Source: Parvularcula sp964219355
Lineage (GTDB): Bacteria > Pseudomonadota > Alphaproteobacteria > Caulobacterales > Parvularculaceae
Direction of reading: 5' to 3'
NCBI GenBank assembly: GCA_964219355.1
Contig: CAXPOZ010000001.1
Location: 868,001 to 932,000, forward strand
DNA length: 64,000 nt
The notes below the pieces were generated by a model. It was not told the DNA's origin and ran no database searches. It was given only the letters and a program-made list of their open reading frames with translations. The position numbers were made by a program, and so were the translations under genes. Positions 29,431-38,575 of the stretch are shown piece by piece (positions within the stretch are counted from its first letter, which is position 1; each line of letters opens with the position of its first letter).

Positions 29431-29874
29431 ATGGCCGATTTTGACCCGGCACAACAGCGCCGCGCGAGCGGCACCGCACAACTTTTTGAACAACTTGCCC
29501 GGCGCGTCCTTGAACGCCGGAACGGTGATGATCTGCATGCGAGCCAATGGTCCGCCCTCAGATATTTCAGCCGTGCCGGCCGTCATGCAGCGACGGTCAT
29601 CGGGCTTTCACGTTATCTCGGCAACACATCTGGCAGTACATCTCGTACAGCCAAGTCACTAGTCGAACGCGGACTATTATCCGTACAACCCGCGGCCCAT
29701 GACGGCAGGGCCGTGACCTTCAGCCTGACAGAAGAGGGCAATCGTCGCCTCGAAGAAGATCCGCTTCACGATCTCTCTGGAGTCCTTACGCATCTTGACG
29801 AAACAGAGATTGCGGAATTCAGCCGCATCCTCGACAAGATCAATTCGCAACTGCGTCACCTGAGAGAAGAATGA
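29431..29874 (+). CDS. MarR-family transcriptional regulator
   Basis: Protein of 147 aa. ATG 29431 (MADFDPAQQ) has GGGAG about 5 bases upstream and is preferred over the ATG at 29416. A winged-helix domain spans about residues 30-105 (HASQWSALRYFSRAG, GLSRYLGNTSGSTSRTAKSLVERGLL, the wing VQPAAHDGRAVTFSLTEEG), flanked by dimerisation helices. MarR proteins usually repress neighbouring genes until a ligand binds. A TGTATACA palindrome at 29401-29408, 22 bp before the start, could be its own operator. The stop overlaps the histidine kinase start. Confidence 0.85.
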   Translation: MADFDPAQQRRASGTAQLFEQLARRVLERRNGDDLHASQWSALRYFSRAGRHAATVIGLSRYLGNTSGSTSRTAKSLVERGLLSVQPAAHDGRAVTFSLTEEGNRRLEEDPLHDLSGVLTHLDETEIAEFSRILDKINSQLRHLREE

Positions 29875-31367
29875 CCTCCCACCCTGCTCCTCCCGCCGAG
29901 AAAGTTCTCGAGGTCATGGAGCAGGCCGGGATCGGACATGCGCTGACCGATCCTCAGGGCGTCATCCTCTATCAGAGCGAAGCCTTCTCCAGACTTGGCG
30001 GGCTTAGCTCAACGCCGATCGCAGGCATTCCCTGGTTCCGGCTCGATAATGCGTCGGAAGAGCGAAAAGACATGCGCGCGCTCGTCTGGCAACAATTCAT
30101 TTCACGGAAAGTCCCCTGGCATGGAATTGTTCACTGGCATATCACCGAGGAGAAAATTCATTTCTACGAAGGGACGGGCACTCATCTGGATGATGGGAGT
30201 ATCGTTGTCGTCCTCAATGACCGAACTTCGAAGGTTTTGGCAGACAAGAAAGTCGAAGATACTATTTCCTTCTATAGCCAGGTACTCCGTGACCTGCCGA
30301 TAGCGCTGGCCGTTACTGATCTTGAAGGGCGGGTCACTTACATGAATGACTTCCTTCCCGAACGGCTCGACCTGACTGCGAACAGCTTTGTCGGCAAGAC
30401 CCTCAGCGATTCATTCGGCAACGGATTGACAGAACTCGCCGAGCGGGAAGCCCAGAATTTTATGCGGCACAAGGATTACAATGAAGGAGTAACACTAGAG
30501 CTGCAGCAAAAAGATGGTGTCGGTACGTGGCTTGCTTTCGCGCGACCGCTCTTTGATGCAAAGGGCGAACGAGTCGCCACATTAAATCTTGCGATAGACA
30601 GATCTGAAAGCCACCGCCTGCGCGAAGAACATGCACGGCTGACCGAGGCCATGTATGAGGCGCAAAAAATATCCGCGCTCAACGATTTTGCAGGCAACCT
30701 CGCGCATGAGCTTTCCAACATCCTACACCCTGTGGCTTTTTACGCACGCAAGCTGACGGGCGATGCGACACGCGCGCAGTGCACGGAATATTCCCAGAAA
30801 ATCAACAAGGGCGTGATGACCGCAGGTCAGATCCTGCGACGAACATTGAGCCTCGCAGGACGTAGTACTGACAGCCCGGAGCCTTGTGACCTGCGCGCCA
30901 TTCTTGAGGAAACGCTCTCCAGCGCGAGGGATCTGGCCCCAAATGGCCTCGAATATGAGGCGCACCTCCCGACGACACCCATGTTGGCTGCCGTCAGCCG
31001 ATCAGGCTTCAGTCAAATCCTGCTTAATCTGCTCAACAATGCAGCCGAAGCCATGAATTATGCCGGCACGGTCACCATTTCCCTCGACCATGTGAGCGAC
31101 AACCTCCCCGGCGCATTTGCCGATAAAGGGATGACCGAAGCCATTTGTCTGCGCATCGAAGATGAAGGCCCCGGTATCGATCCCGCAATCATCGACCGTC
31201 TCTTTGAGGCGTTTGTAACGACAAAAACGCCGGGCCGCGGCGTGGGGCTGGGACTTTCTGTTGTGAAGGGACTCGCCACTAGCTGGGGTGGGCTCGTCAC
31301 GGCTACTTCCCTGCCTGAGAAAGGTGCAGCTTTCAGTGTTTGGATACCGTCGCCTAGTATGGAATAA
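29871..31367 (+). CDS. Soluble PAS-domain sensor histidine kinase
   Basis: Protein of 498 aa with no membrane segment. Two PAS-like domains (about residues 10-120 and 135-255) precede the dimerisation helix with LAHELSN, whose His279 is the expected phosphorylation site. The ATPase domain has the N box (LLNLLNNAAEAMN), G1 (EDEGPGID) and G2 (GRGVGLGLSVVKGL). It should sense an intracellular signal and phosphorylate the single-domain regulator 54 bp downstream. It is coupled to the MarR gene by an ATGA overlap, an unusual partnership. Confidence 0.93.
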   Translation: MTSHPAPPAEKVLEVMEQAGIGHALTDPQGVILYQSEAFSRLGGLSSTPIAGIPWFRLDNASEERKDMRALVWQQFISRKVPWHGIVHWHITEEKIHFYEGTGTHLDDGSIVVVLNDRTSKVLADKKVEDTISFYSQVLRDLPIALAVTDLEGRVTYMNDFLPERLDLTANSFVGKTLSDSFGNGLTELAEREAQNFMRHKDYNEGVTLELQQKDGVGTWLAFARPLFDAKGERVATLNLAIDRSESHRLREEHARLTEAMYEAQKISALNDFAGNLAHELSNILHPVAFYARKLTGDATRAQCTEYSQKINKGVMTAGQILRRTLSLAGRSTDSPEPCDLRAILEETLSSARDLAPNGLEYEAHLPTTPMLAAVSRSGFSQILLNLLNNAAEAMNYAGTVTISLDHVSDNLPGAFADKGMTEAICLRIEDEGPGIDPAIIDRLFEAFVTTKTPGRGVGLGLSVVKGLATSWGGLVTATSLPEKGAAFSVWIPSPSME

Positions 31368-31421
31368 TGATCGAAGCAGTGTTGAGGGGGCCTTTTAGGT
31401 AGCACTGCAAGGAGAGAGACG

Positions 31422-31793
31422 ATGACCCAGATCATGGTCGTCGATGATAATGAGGACGTCGCCGAAACAGTGTCCATTGCCCTGAATGAGGCAGGATACA
31501 CTGCAACGGCAGTACACTCACTAGATGACGCCCGAAGGCTGCTTTCAGGTGGCAATTATGCGGGCGCCATCATTGATGTCTGGATGAATGAAGATAACGG
31601 TCTCGAGCTTGCTAGCGAGCTTGCTCAGCATACGCCGCCCATACCGTTCATCATCATGTCAGGTGGCGGCCCGGGCAAGACCCTGGAGCAGGTCACAGCC
31701 CGCGCGGACTCGATTGGCGCTGTCGCGGTCCTCTTCAAACCGTTTGAAGATGATGAATTGCTCACTGCCGTCTCGACGATGCTCAACGCATAA
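31422..31793 (+). CDS. Single-domain response regulator
   Basis: Receiver domain only (123 aa): acidic pocket DDNED at residues 8-12, phospho-acceptor Asp52 (AIIDVWMNE), switch residue in IIMSG and Lys in LFKPF. No output domain, so it must act by protein contact or as a phosphate relay or sink. Preceded by AAGGAGAGAG, a strong ribosome binding site. It is the likely partner of the upstream kinase. Confidence 0.92.
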   Translation: MTQIMVVDDNEDVAETVSIALNEAGYTATAVHSLDDARRLLSGGNYAGAIIDVWMNEDNGLELASELAQHTPPIPFIIMSGGGPGKTLEQVTARADSIGAVAVLFKPFEDDELLTAVSTMLNA

Positions 31794-31801
31794 TCAGGCA
31801 C

Positions 31802-32557
31802 TCATTTCACGAGGACGCAGTCAGCGAGACCATCGCGAGCAACAACTCGCATTCGAGCCTGCAATGTCCCTGCCCGTTTTCTGACATATGGCCCCGGATT
31901 ATCCGCTCTCCAATCATGAGGATTGGGCAGGACCGCTGCGAGGAGCGATGCCTGATAAGAGGACAATGCTGCCGCATCTCTCCCAAATCGTCCGTGGGCA
32001 GCAGCCTCCGCGCCAAAATAGCCATCGCCCCATTCAGCGACGTTCAGATACATCTCCATGATGCGGGATTTTGGCCAGAACGTCTCGATAAGGAGCGTAT
32101 ACCACGCCTCCAGCCCCTTCCGTACAAAACCCCGCCCGGGCCAGAGAAAGACATTCTTCGCTGTCTGCTGGGAGATCGTCGAGGCACCGCGCAAGCGCTT
32201 GCCTTCCGCCGCATCATCGAGAGCTTTCCTGATTTGCTCGACATCGAAACCGCGATGGGTACAGAATTTTGTATCTTCCGCTGCGATCACGGCTCTTACG
32301 AGTTCAGGCGAAATGTCCTCAAGCCGAACCCATTCCCGGCTGATTTCCTGACCGCTCCAGCTTCGCATCACCATGAGCGTTGTCCCGGGGGCCGGCACAA
32401 AGCGCAGCGAGACAACCCAGAAAATGCTGACAATGACGAAGCCGAGCACCGCCATCACGCCCCATTTAAACAGGGTCAGAAAAGACGGCAGGCGGATTTT
32501 CGCCCGCCATCGCGCAAAGCGCGACTTCTTGCGCCGCTTAGACTTTTTCGACGGCAC
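31802..32557 (-). CDS. mtgA: Monofunctional biosynthetic peptidoglycan transglycosylase
   Basis: Protein of 251 aa: a basic N-terminus, one membrane anchor (about residues 28-50) and a GT51 domain with EDTKFCTHRGFD (catalytic Glu, about residue 92), GASTISQQTAKN and NVAEWGDG motifs. It polymerises lipid II into glycan strands without cross-linking. The start overlaps the last 20 bp of glyQ. The 3' end is only 8 bp from the convergent response regulator gene. Confidence 0.94.
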   Translation of the reverse strand: MPSKKSKRRKKSRFARWRAKIRLPSFLTLFKWGVMAVLGFVIVSIFWVVSLRFVPAPGTTLMVMRSWSGQEISREWVRLEDISPELVRAVIAAEDTKFCTHRGFDVEQIRKALDDAAEGKRLRGASTISQQTAKNVFLWPGRGFVRKGLEAWYTLLIETFWPKSRIMEMYLNVAEWGDGYFGAEAAAHGRFGRDAAALSSYQASLLAAVLPNPHDWRADNPGPYVRKRAGTLQARMRVVARDGLADCVLVK

Positions 32558-33464
32558 CTGCGCCCTCGGTCATGCCCTGCGGGCTGTTCAGCCATGCCTC
32601 ACAGCACATCTTTGCCAGCTTCCGGACACGGAGAATATAAGATTGCCGTTCAGCGACCGAAATCACCCCGCGCGCATCAAGAAGGTTGAAGAGGTGGCTG
32701 GCCTTAATGCATTGATCATAGGCAGGAAGGACGAAGCTGCGTTCTTCTTCCGCGCCGCGCTTCAGAATCGCCTCGCAGTTCTGCTCGGCCTCCCGGAACT
32801 GGTCGAGCAGGATTTCGGTGTCCGCCAGCTCGAAATTATAGCCGGAGAACTCGACTTCCTGCTGGTGGAAGACATCACCATATGAGACGCCTGCGGAGTT
32901 ATAGGCGAGATCATATCCATTATCGACTCCCTGCACATACATGGCGAGGCGTTCGAGACCGTAGGTCAGCTCACCCGTGACGGGTTTGCAGTCAAAGCCG
33001 CCGACCTGCTGGAAATAGGTGAACTGAGTGACTTCCATCCCGTCACACCAGACTTCCCAGCCAAGCCCCCATGCACCGAGCGTCGGGCTTTCCCAGTCAT
33101 CCTCGACAAAGCGGATGTCGTGTTTGGCGAGATCAATCCCGATCGCTTCTAGCGATCCAAGATAGAGTGCCTGAATATCGGCCGGTGACGGCTTCAGGAC
33201 GACTTGGAACTGATAGTAATGCTGGAACCGGTTGGGGTTCGCGCCATAGCGACCATCGCCCGGCCGGCGGCAGGGCTGAACATAGCCCGCGCGCCACGGC
33301 TTTGGGCCGAGTGACCGCAGGGTCGTCGCCGGATGGAAGGTGCCTGCCCCCATCTCCAGATCATAAGGCTGCAGGATCACGCAGCCGCGCTCGGACCAGT
33401 AATTCTGGAGCGTGAGGATCAGGTCCTGAAAGGACAGAGGGTCTTTATCGGCGGAGTTCGTCAT
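32538..33464 (-). CDS. glyQ: Glycyl-tRNA synthetase alpha subunit
   Basis: Catalytic subunit of 308 aa starting at MTNSADKDPLSFQDLIL; a longer frame to 33500 is not needed. Class II synthetase features are visible: YWSERGCVILQPYD, FHPATTLRSLGPKPW, QPCRRPGDGRYG and the LERLAMYVQGV segment. It charges glycine with GlyS. In many alphaproteobacteria glyQ and glyS are close neighbours; here about 11 kb of other genes separate them. Confidence 0.95.
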   Translation of the reverse strand: MTNSADKDPLSFQDLILTLQNYWSERGCVILQPYDLEMGAGTFHPATTLRSLGPKPWRAGYVQPCRRPGDGRYGANPNRFQHYYQFQVVLKPSPADIQALYLGSLEAIGIDLAKHDIRFVEDDWESPTLGAWGLGWEVWCDGMEVTQFTYFQQVGGFDCKPVTGELTYGLERLAMYVQGVDNGYDLAYNSAGVSYGDVFHQQEVEFSGYNFELADTEILLDQFREAEQNCEAILKRGAEEERSFVLPAYDQCIKASHLFNLLDARGVISVAERQSYILRVRKLAKMCCEAWLNSPQGMTEGAGAVEKV

Positions 33465-33512
33465 GGGGGCGTAGCTAATCTCGGCCGACGCGAAAGGCAA
33501 TCGGTGGTACGA

Positions 33513-34043
33513 TTACGAGCCCGGTTGTGAGGGCCGATTGAGCGCAAGATATCTGAACAGGATAATCGCCAGCGGCGCCAGAACCGAAAAAGCGACAAAT
33601 GCCGTCAGATAAAGGGGTGCAACAGCCGCAATAGATCCGGGCAGGACAGGCAGAGCCGCCAGAAATGGAACTTTGGTGATGAGGCTCGCTGCTAACTCCC
33701 TTCCGCCGGGCAGAAAGTAAGCGGCTGCGAGCAATCCGAGCAAAAGCGTGTGCCCCACGCTAAATACGCCTGCAAACAGGTTGGGGCCTGTCCGTCGTTC
33801 TGGCGTGAAGACAAGGAGCCCGGCTGTCAGGCAGACAAACATGAAGCCGCCGACGATCCCGACAAAAAGGAGCGGCACCTGCTGGCCTGAAAAGAAGAGG
33901 CCCGCTGCGGGCAGACCGGCTGCTGCGCCCGATGAAACCGCAGATCCGACAGGGTAGCTGAGCCAAGCTGGCCCGCGCGCTTGCAGCGGCGGTAATTGAC
34001 CAATGGGCACATCACCATTTGAACCGATCCGCAGATCCGGCAT
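33513..34043 (-). CDS. Multi-pass membrane protein of unknown function
   Basis: Protein of 176 aa with a polar N-terminus (about 25 residues) followed by four or five hydrophobic segments (about residues 40-58, 60-80, 92-112, 122-142, 145-166). I do not recognise the family. The pattern suggests a small integral inner-membrane protein. It lies 48 bp upstream of glyQ on the same strand and may share its promoter. Codon use is like its neighbours. Confidence 0.6.
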   Translation of the reverse strand: MPDLRIGSNGDVPIGQLPPLQARGPAWLSYPVGSAVSSGAAAGLPAAGLFFSGQQVPLLFVGIVGGFMFVCLTAGLLVFTPERRTGPNLFAGVFSVGHTLLLGLLAAAYFLPGGRELAASLITKVPFLAALPVLPGSIAAVAPLYLTAFVAFSVLAPLAIILFRYLALNRPSQPGS

Positions 34044-34190
34044 TCCCCGCCTCCCAAGCTTGCCCGAGGAGGGAAAAGAACCCGCCCCTTGGTACCGAAA
34101 AACAATAAAACAGAAGCGGACCGCCGTCTACTCGTCACAGGCAGACAAATTCGTGTATGGGCGCGGTCATTCTTGGGATGAACAGGAGAA

Positions 34191-35054
34191 ATGCGCATGG
34201 GGGCGCCCCTCATTATCAAGGGCTTGTCAGAAATCGCGAGCCGCTACGACGCGCTGCTTTGCGATGCCTGGGGTGTTATCCACAATGGCCGCGAGCTTTT
34301 CGCGGGCGCAGGCGACGCGCTGCTTCAATTCCGCGAAACGCGGGGACCGGTCGTCATCATCACAAATGCGCCGCGCCTGTCGAGCGCAATTCCGCCGCAG
34401 CTCGACCGGCTCGGCCTGCCGCGTGAGGCATATGATGCCGTCATCACCTCGGGCGATGCGACGGTCGAGGCGGTGAAGGCGATGGGCGACATCCCTGGCT
34501 TCCGGTTGGGGCCCGACAAGGACGACACGCTGTTCAACGCGGCAGGCGCGCAATTCGTGCCGATCGAGGAGGCTGGCTTCATCCTCTGCACGGGGCTGTT
34601 CGATGACATCTCAGAGACACCCGAAGATTACCGAGAGATGCTGAGCCTCGCGGCAGCGCGTGGCCTGCCCATGATCTGCGCCAATCCGGACCGGGTCGTG
34701 AAATTCGGTGACCGGATGATCTATTGCGCTGGCTCTCTCGCCGATCTCTATGAGGAGTTAGGGGGAGAGACGATTTTCTGCGGCAAACCGCACAAGCCGA
34801 TTTATGATGCCTGCCGGAAGGCGCTGGAGGCAACGGGCCGTCCGGCCTCGCGTATGCTGGCGATCGGTGACGGACTGCAGACGGACATTCTCGGCGCCAA
34901 TCGTGAGGAACTCGACGTGGCCTTCGTCGCCGACGGCATTTTCGCTGAACAGTCACGCGGGCCCACAGGGCGGATTGACGGAGGGCGCCTCGGCGCCCTT
35001 CTCGGTAAACATGACGTATCCGCTCAATATGCTTTAGACGGACTGAAATGGTAG
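34191..35054 (+). CDS. HAD-superfamily hydrolase, TIGR01459 type
   Basis: Protein of 287 aa of the NagD-like class IIA HAD hydrolases. Motif I appears as LLCDAWGVIHNG (nucleophile Asp, about residue 24), motif II as VVIITNAPR, motif III Lys in GKPHKPIY (about residue 200) and motif IV as AIGDGLQTDILGA. Substrate unknown. This subfamily is typical of alphaproteobacteria and commonly sits beside ribF, as here, where the genes overlap by 7 bp. Confidence 0.9.
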   Translation: MRMGAPLIIKGLSEIASRYDALLCDAWGVIHNGRELFAGAGDALLQFRETRGPVVIITNAPRLSSAIPPQLDRLGLPREAYDAVITSGDATVEAVKAMGDIPGFRLGPDKDDTLFNAAGAQFVPIEEAGFILCTGLFDDISETPEDYREMLSLAAARGLPMICANPDRVVKFGDRMIYCAGSLADLYEELGGETIFCGKPHKPIYDACRKALEATGRPASRMLAIGDGLQTDILGANREELDVAFVADGIFAEQSRGPTGRIDGGRLGALLGKHDVSAQYALDGLKW

Positions 35055-35998
35055 AACCTGCCAAGATCATCCGGGTGCCGCTTGAGTGTGCCCTTGGCGA
35101 TGCTTATCGCGGCGCTCTGGCCGTCATCGGCAATATGGATGGCGTGCATCGCGGCCATCAGGAGCTCATCCGCCACGGCGTCACGCTGGCCCAGAAAGCC
35201 GACTGCCCCGCCGCTGTCGTCATTTTCGATCCGCATCCGCGGCAGGTCTTCCAGCCCGATACGCCCCCTTTCCTTTTGACCGGGATTGAGACCAAGGCCC
35301 GAATCCTCGGTGAATTAGGGGTCACCTGGCTTTTCGTCCTGCCCTTCATCGAAGCGCTCTACACCCAGACCCCTGAGACCTTCGTCAAGCACACGCTCGG
35401 CAATATTATGGGCCTGAAAGGGATTGTGACGGGGACGGACTTCAAATTCGGCGCAGGCCGCTCAGGCGATGTTGCAGCCCTTGCACGACTGGCCGGAGAA
35501 GTCGGCATGAGTGCCGATACAATCGAGCCCGTACTGACGAAGGAGGGAGAGAAATTCTCCTCCTCCGGCATTCGCCTCGCGCTCCAGAATGGCGAGCCCG
35601 AGATAGCAGCACATATGCTGGGACGGCCTTTCGTCATTCGCGGTAAGGTGATCGAGGGTCGCAAGCTGGCCCGCACGCTTGATTTTCCAACGGCCAATGT
35701 CTCACTCGGCGATTATGTCCGCCCGACATTCGGTGTCTATGTCGTGAGTGCCGAAGTCGATGGCACAAGCCATGCCGGGATTGCCAATATCGGCCGCCGC
35801 CCTACCGTAGACGGAGAAACCGAGCGCCTCGAAGTTCATCTCTTTGACTTCGATGGTGACCTTTACGGTGAGACGATCGATGTCTCTCTCCTCAGCTTCC
35901 TCCGGCCCGAGCAGAAATTCGACGGGCTCGACGAATTGAAAGCCCAGATCCACAAGGATGTCGCCGCCGCAAAGGCGTGGCATGAGGCCCATCCCTGA
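35048..35998 (+). CDS. ribF: Bifunctional riboflavin kinase/FAD synthetase
   Basis: Protein of 316 aa that phosphorylates riboflavin to FMN and adenylates FMN to FAD. The N-terminal adenylyltransferase domain has GNMDGVHRGHQELI (about residues 27-40). The C-terminal kinase domain has GRKLARTLDFPTANV. It uses the product of the riboswitch-controlled rib operon a few kilobases away. Its FMN is the ligand of that riboswitch, so the two loci are functionally linked. Confidence 0.95.
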   Translation: MVEPAKIIRVPLECALGDAYRGALAVIGNMDGVHRGHQELIRHGVTLAQKADCPAAVVIFDPHPRQVFQPDTPPFLLTGIETKARILGELGVTWLFVLPFIEALYTQTPETFVKHTLGNIMGLKGIVTGTDFKFGAGRSGDVAALARLAGEVGMSADTIEPVLTKEGEKFSSSGIRLALQNGEPEIAAHMLGRPFVIRGKVIEGRKLARTLDFPTANVSLGDYVRPTFGVYVVSAEVDGTSHAGIANIGRRPTVDGETERLEVHLFDFDGDLYGETIDVSLLSFLRPEQKFDGLDELKAQIHKDVAAAKAWHEAHP

Positions 35999-36049
35999 AA
36001 TTCTGTTCTGGGGCTGTTCTCCTGCGGCAACGCTCCCTAAAGTAAGAGA

Positions 36050-36550
36050 ATGAGTACAACTGTCCGCATTATCGGGATTGATCCGGGCCTGCGTTATACC
36101 GGCTGGGGCATTATCGACGCGCAAGGATCCGCCCTGCGTTATGTCGCCAGTGGCCGTGTTGCGCCAAAACCCGCCATGGAGCTTGCCGACCGGCTCTGCG
36201 TCCTTGTTGCCGGGCTCGAAGATGCGCTTGCTGAGCACCGCCCCGAGGAAGCCGCAGTTGAAGAAACTTTCGTCAATGCCGATCCCCGCTCTGCCCTCAA
36301 GCTGGGGCAGGCGCGCGGTGTCTGCCTGATGACACCTGCACGCGCCGGTCTTCCGGTTGCGGAATATGCGCCGAACCAGATCAAGAAAGCGGTTGTCGGG
36401 ACAGGTCATGCCGACAAGAACCAGATCCTCGCCATGGTCAGGCGGCTCTTGCCGAAAGTCGGCGAGCCGACGGCCGATGAAGCGGATGCCCTTGCCGCAG
36501 CGCTCTGCCATGCAGCGCATCGCCAGTTCCGGATGAGGGCCAGCGCATGA
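36050..36550 (+). CDS. ruvC: Holliday junction resolvase RuvC
   Basis: Endonuclease of 166 aa that cuts Holliday junctions. Catalytic acidic residues appear in GIDPGLRYTGWG (about residue 8), VEETFVNADP (about residue 67) and ADEADALAAALCHA (about residues 143-146). It is the first gene of a tight ruvC-ruvA-ruvB-ybgC run with four-base overlaps throughout. Length is normal (about 170 aa). Confidence 0.96.
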   Translation: MSTTVRIIGIDPGLRYTGWGIIDAQGSALRYVASGRVAPKPAMELADRLCVLVAGLEDALAEHRPEEAAVEETFVNADPRSALKLGQARGVCLMTPARAGLPVAEYAPNQIKKAVVGTGHADKNQILAMVRRLLPKVGEPTADEADALAAALCHAAHRQFRMRASA

Positions 36551-37167
36551 TCGGGCATCTTCGCGGCACAATTCTGTCAACGGATGAGCAGACAGCGATC
36601 CTCGATGTCGACGGCGTCGGATATGAGGTCTCCTTGAGCCCGCGCCTTCTCGCTCGGCTGGCCGAAGGGGACGATGTCGAGCTGGTCATCGAGACGCTCG
36701 TCGCCGAAACCTATATCCGGCTCGTCGGATTTGAGACGCAGTCGGAACGCCGTGCCTTTCGCCTCCTCCAGACCGTGCAAGGAGTTGGCGCGAAAGCCGC
36801 TATCTCCATCCTGAACGTCCTGTCCCCCGCGGCCCTCCTCGATGCCGTCGCGGTCGGTGACAAGACCGCCGTGTCGCGGGCACAAGGCGTTGGCCCCAAA
36901 CTCGCCCAGCGGATCGTCACGGAGCTGAAAACCCGGACTGGCGGCATCCTTGATTCTGGCGATGTAGGTCTCCCGCAGAAAGGCGCGATCCCTTCCGATG
37001 ACATTCCGATGGCGGATGATGCAAGGCGGGATGCCATCGCCGCCCTTGTCGGGCTTGGATATGATGAGTCTGCCGCCTTGCGCGCGGTCAGGGCCGTGCC
37101 GGCAGATGAGAGTGAGACCGTGCAGTCCGTCCTGACGGCTGCGCTGAAAGGTCTGTCCACGGCATGA
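36547..37167 (+). CDS. ruvA: Holliday junction branch migration protein RuvA
   Basis: Protein of 206 aa that binds four-way junctions and loads RuvB. The N-terminal OB fold (MIGHLRGTIL) is followed by tandem helix-hairpin-helix motifs (VQGVGAKAAISIL, AQGVGPKLAQRIV), a linker, and a C-terminal RuvB-binding helix bundle (LVGLGYDESAALRAV). Overlaps ruvC and ruvB by four bases each. Confidence 0.96.
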   Translation: MIGHLRGTILSTDEQTAILDVDGVGYEVSLSPRLLARLAEGDDVELVIETLVAETYIRLVGFETQSERRAFRLLQTVQGVGAKAAISILNVLSPAALLDAVAVGDKTAVSRAQGVGPKLAQRIVTELKTRTGGILDSGDVGLPQKGAIPSDDIPMADDARRDAIAALVGLGYDESAALRAVRAVPADESETVQSVLTAALKGLSTA

Positions 37168-38177
37168 GCGAAGCCCGCCTCACAGACCCCGAACGGATGC
37201 CGGAGGATGCCGATGCCGCCCTCCGCCCCAAGCGGCTGGACGACTTCACCGGCCAGCGGAGCGTCAAGGACAATCTGGGGATTTTCGTCAAGGCCGCCCG
37301 CGCCCGCGGCGAGGCGATGGATCACGTTCTTTTTCACGGCCCGCCGGGCCTTGGCAAAACGACGCTCGCCCAGATCGTCGCCAACGAATTGGGCGTCGGT
37401 TTTCGTTCAACCTCCGGCCCTGTGATCTCCAAGGCCGGTGACCTTGCGGCGATCCTGACAGCGCTCGAGCCGCGCGATGTTCTGTTCATTGACGAAATTC
37501 ACCGGCTGGGGCCCACGGTCGAGGAAGTCCTCTATCCCGCGATGGAGGATTACGCGCTCGATATCCTGATCGGCGAAGGCCCATCGGCCCGCTCGGTCAA
37601 GATCGAACTGCCGCGCTTTACTCTGATCGGCGCAACGACGCGCTCTGGGCTTCTTGCCAAACCACTGCTCGACCGTTTCGGGATTCCCATGCGGCTTGAT
37701 TTTTATACGGAAGATGAGCTGATGGCGATTGTCCGGCGTGGAGCGGACAGGCTCGATGCCGGGATGACTGAAGACGGCGCCCGGGAAATTGCCCGGCGCG
37801 CCCGCGGTACACCGCGCGTGGCCGGCCGACTTCTCCGCCGCGTGCGCGATGTCGCAACCGTCGAAGGCAATCTGCCGATTACACAAAGTGTCGCCGATGC
37901 AGCACTCCGCCGTCTCGATGTTGACGCGCTGGGCCTCGAAGCGCTCGACCGGCGCTACCTGCGGATCATTGCGGAGCATTTTGGCGGCGGCCCCGTTGGT
38001 GTTGAAACCATCGCGGCCAGCCTCGCCGAGGCGCGAGATGCGGTCGAAGATGTGATCGAGCCTTTCCTCCTCCAGCAGGGCCTGATCCAGCGCACCCCTC
38101 GCGGGCGTATGCTGACGGATGGCGCCTACAGCCATCTCGGCCTTGCCGCCCCGAACCGGGAAGGGGGCGTCCTGTGA
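37164..38177 (+). CDS. ruvB: Holliday junction DNA helicase RuvB
   Basis: AAA+ motor of 337 aa for branch migration. Walker A GPPGLGKTTL (about residues 56-65), Walker B FIDEIHR (about 109-115), sensor 1 in GATTRSG, the arginine-finger region and a C-terminal winged helix ending near RGRMLT are all present. It works with RuvA and RuvC from the same operon in recombination and replication fork repair. Confidence 0.97.
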   Translation: MSEARLTDPERMPEDADAALRPKRLDDFTGQRSVKDNLGIFVKAARARGEAMDHVLFHGPPGLGKTTLAQIVANELGVGFRSTSGPVISKAGDLAAILTALEPRDVLFIDEIHRLGPTVEEVLYPAMEDYALDILIGEGPSARSVKIELPRFTLIGATTRSGLLAKPLLDRFGIPMRLDFYTEDELMAIVRRGADRLDAGMTEDGAREIARRARGTPRVAGRLLRRVRDVATVEGNLPITQSVADAALRRLDVDALGLEALDRRYLRIIAEHFGGGPVGVETIAASLAEARDAVEDVIEPFLLQQGLIQRTPRGRMLTDGAYSHLGLAAPNREGGVL

Positions 38178-38575
38178 GCCTGACCACGACCTTGGAGATC
38201 CGCGTCTATTATGAGGACACGGACTTTTCCGGCCTCGTCTATCACGCCAATTATCTGAAATATTTTGAACGCGGGCGGACTGAGGGCCTGCGCCACTGCG
38301 GGTTCACAAATTCCGCACTGATCGCGCGCGAGGAGCCGCTGGTCTTTGCCGTCCGCAAGATGGATCTCGATTATCATCTGGCGGCCCGGATGGACGACCT
38401 TCTCACCATCACAACAACAGTGACGGAGGTCAAAGGTGCACGGATGATCTTTGATCAAAAAGCGGAACGCGATGGCGTCCTGATCGCATCGGCGCAAGTC
38501 ATCGTTGCCTGCCTGACCCCTGAGGGGCGGCCACGCCGCATCCCTCAGGATGTCATAAGTGTCTTCAACGATTAG
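38174..38575 (+). CDS. ybgC: Tol-Pal-associated acyl-CoA thioesterase YbgC
   Basis: Hotdog-fold thioesterase of 133 aa with the 4-hydroxybenzoyl-CoA thioesterase active-site segment YEDTDFSGLVYHANYLKYFE (Asp about residue 15). YbgC usually precedes tolQ-tolR-tolA-tolB-pal. Here it overlaps ruvB and is followed by the convergent folE, so the tol genes are not attached. Its stop overlaps the folE stop by four bases. Confidence 0.93.
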   Translation: MSLTTTLEIRVYYEDTDFSGLVYHANYLKYFERGRTEGLRHCGFTNSALIAREEPLVFAVRKMDLDYHLAARMDDLLTITTTVTEVKGARMIFDQKAERDGVLIASAQVIVACLTPEGRPRRIPQDVISVFND

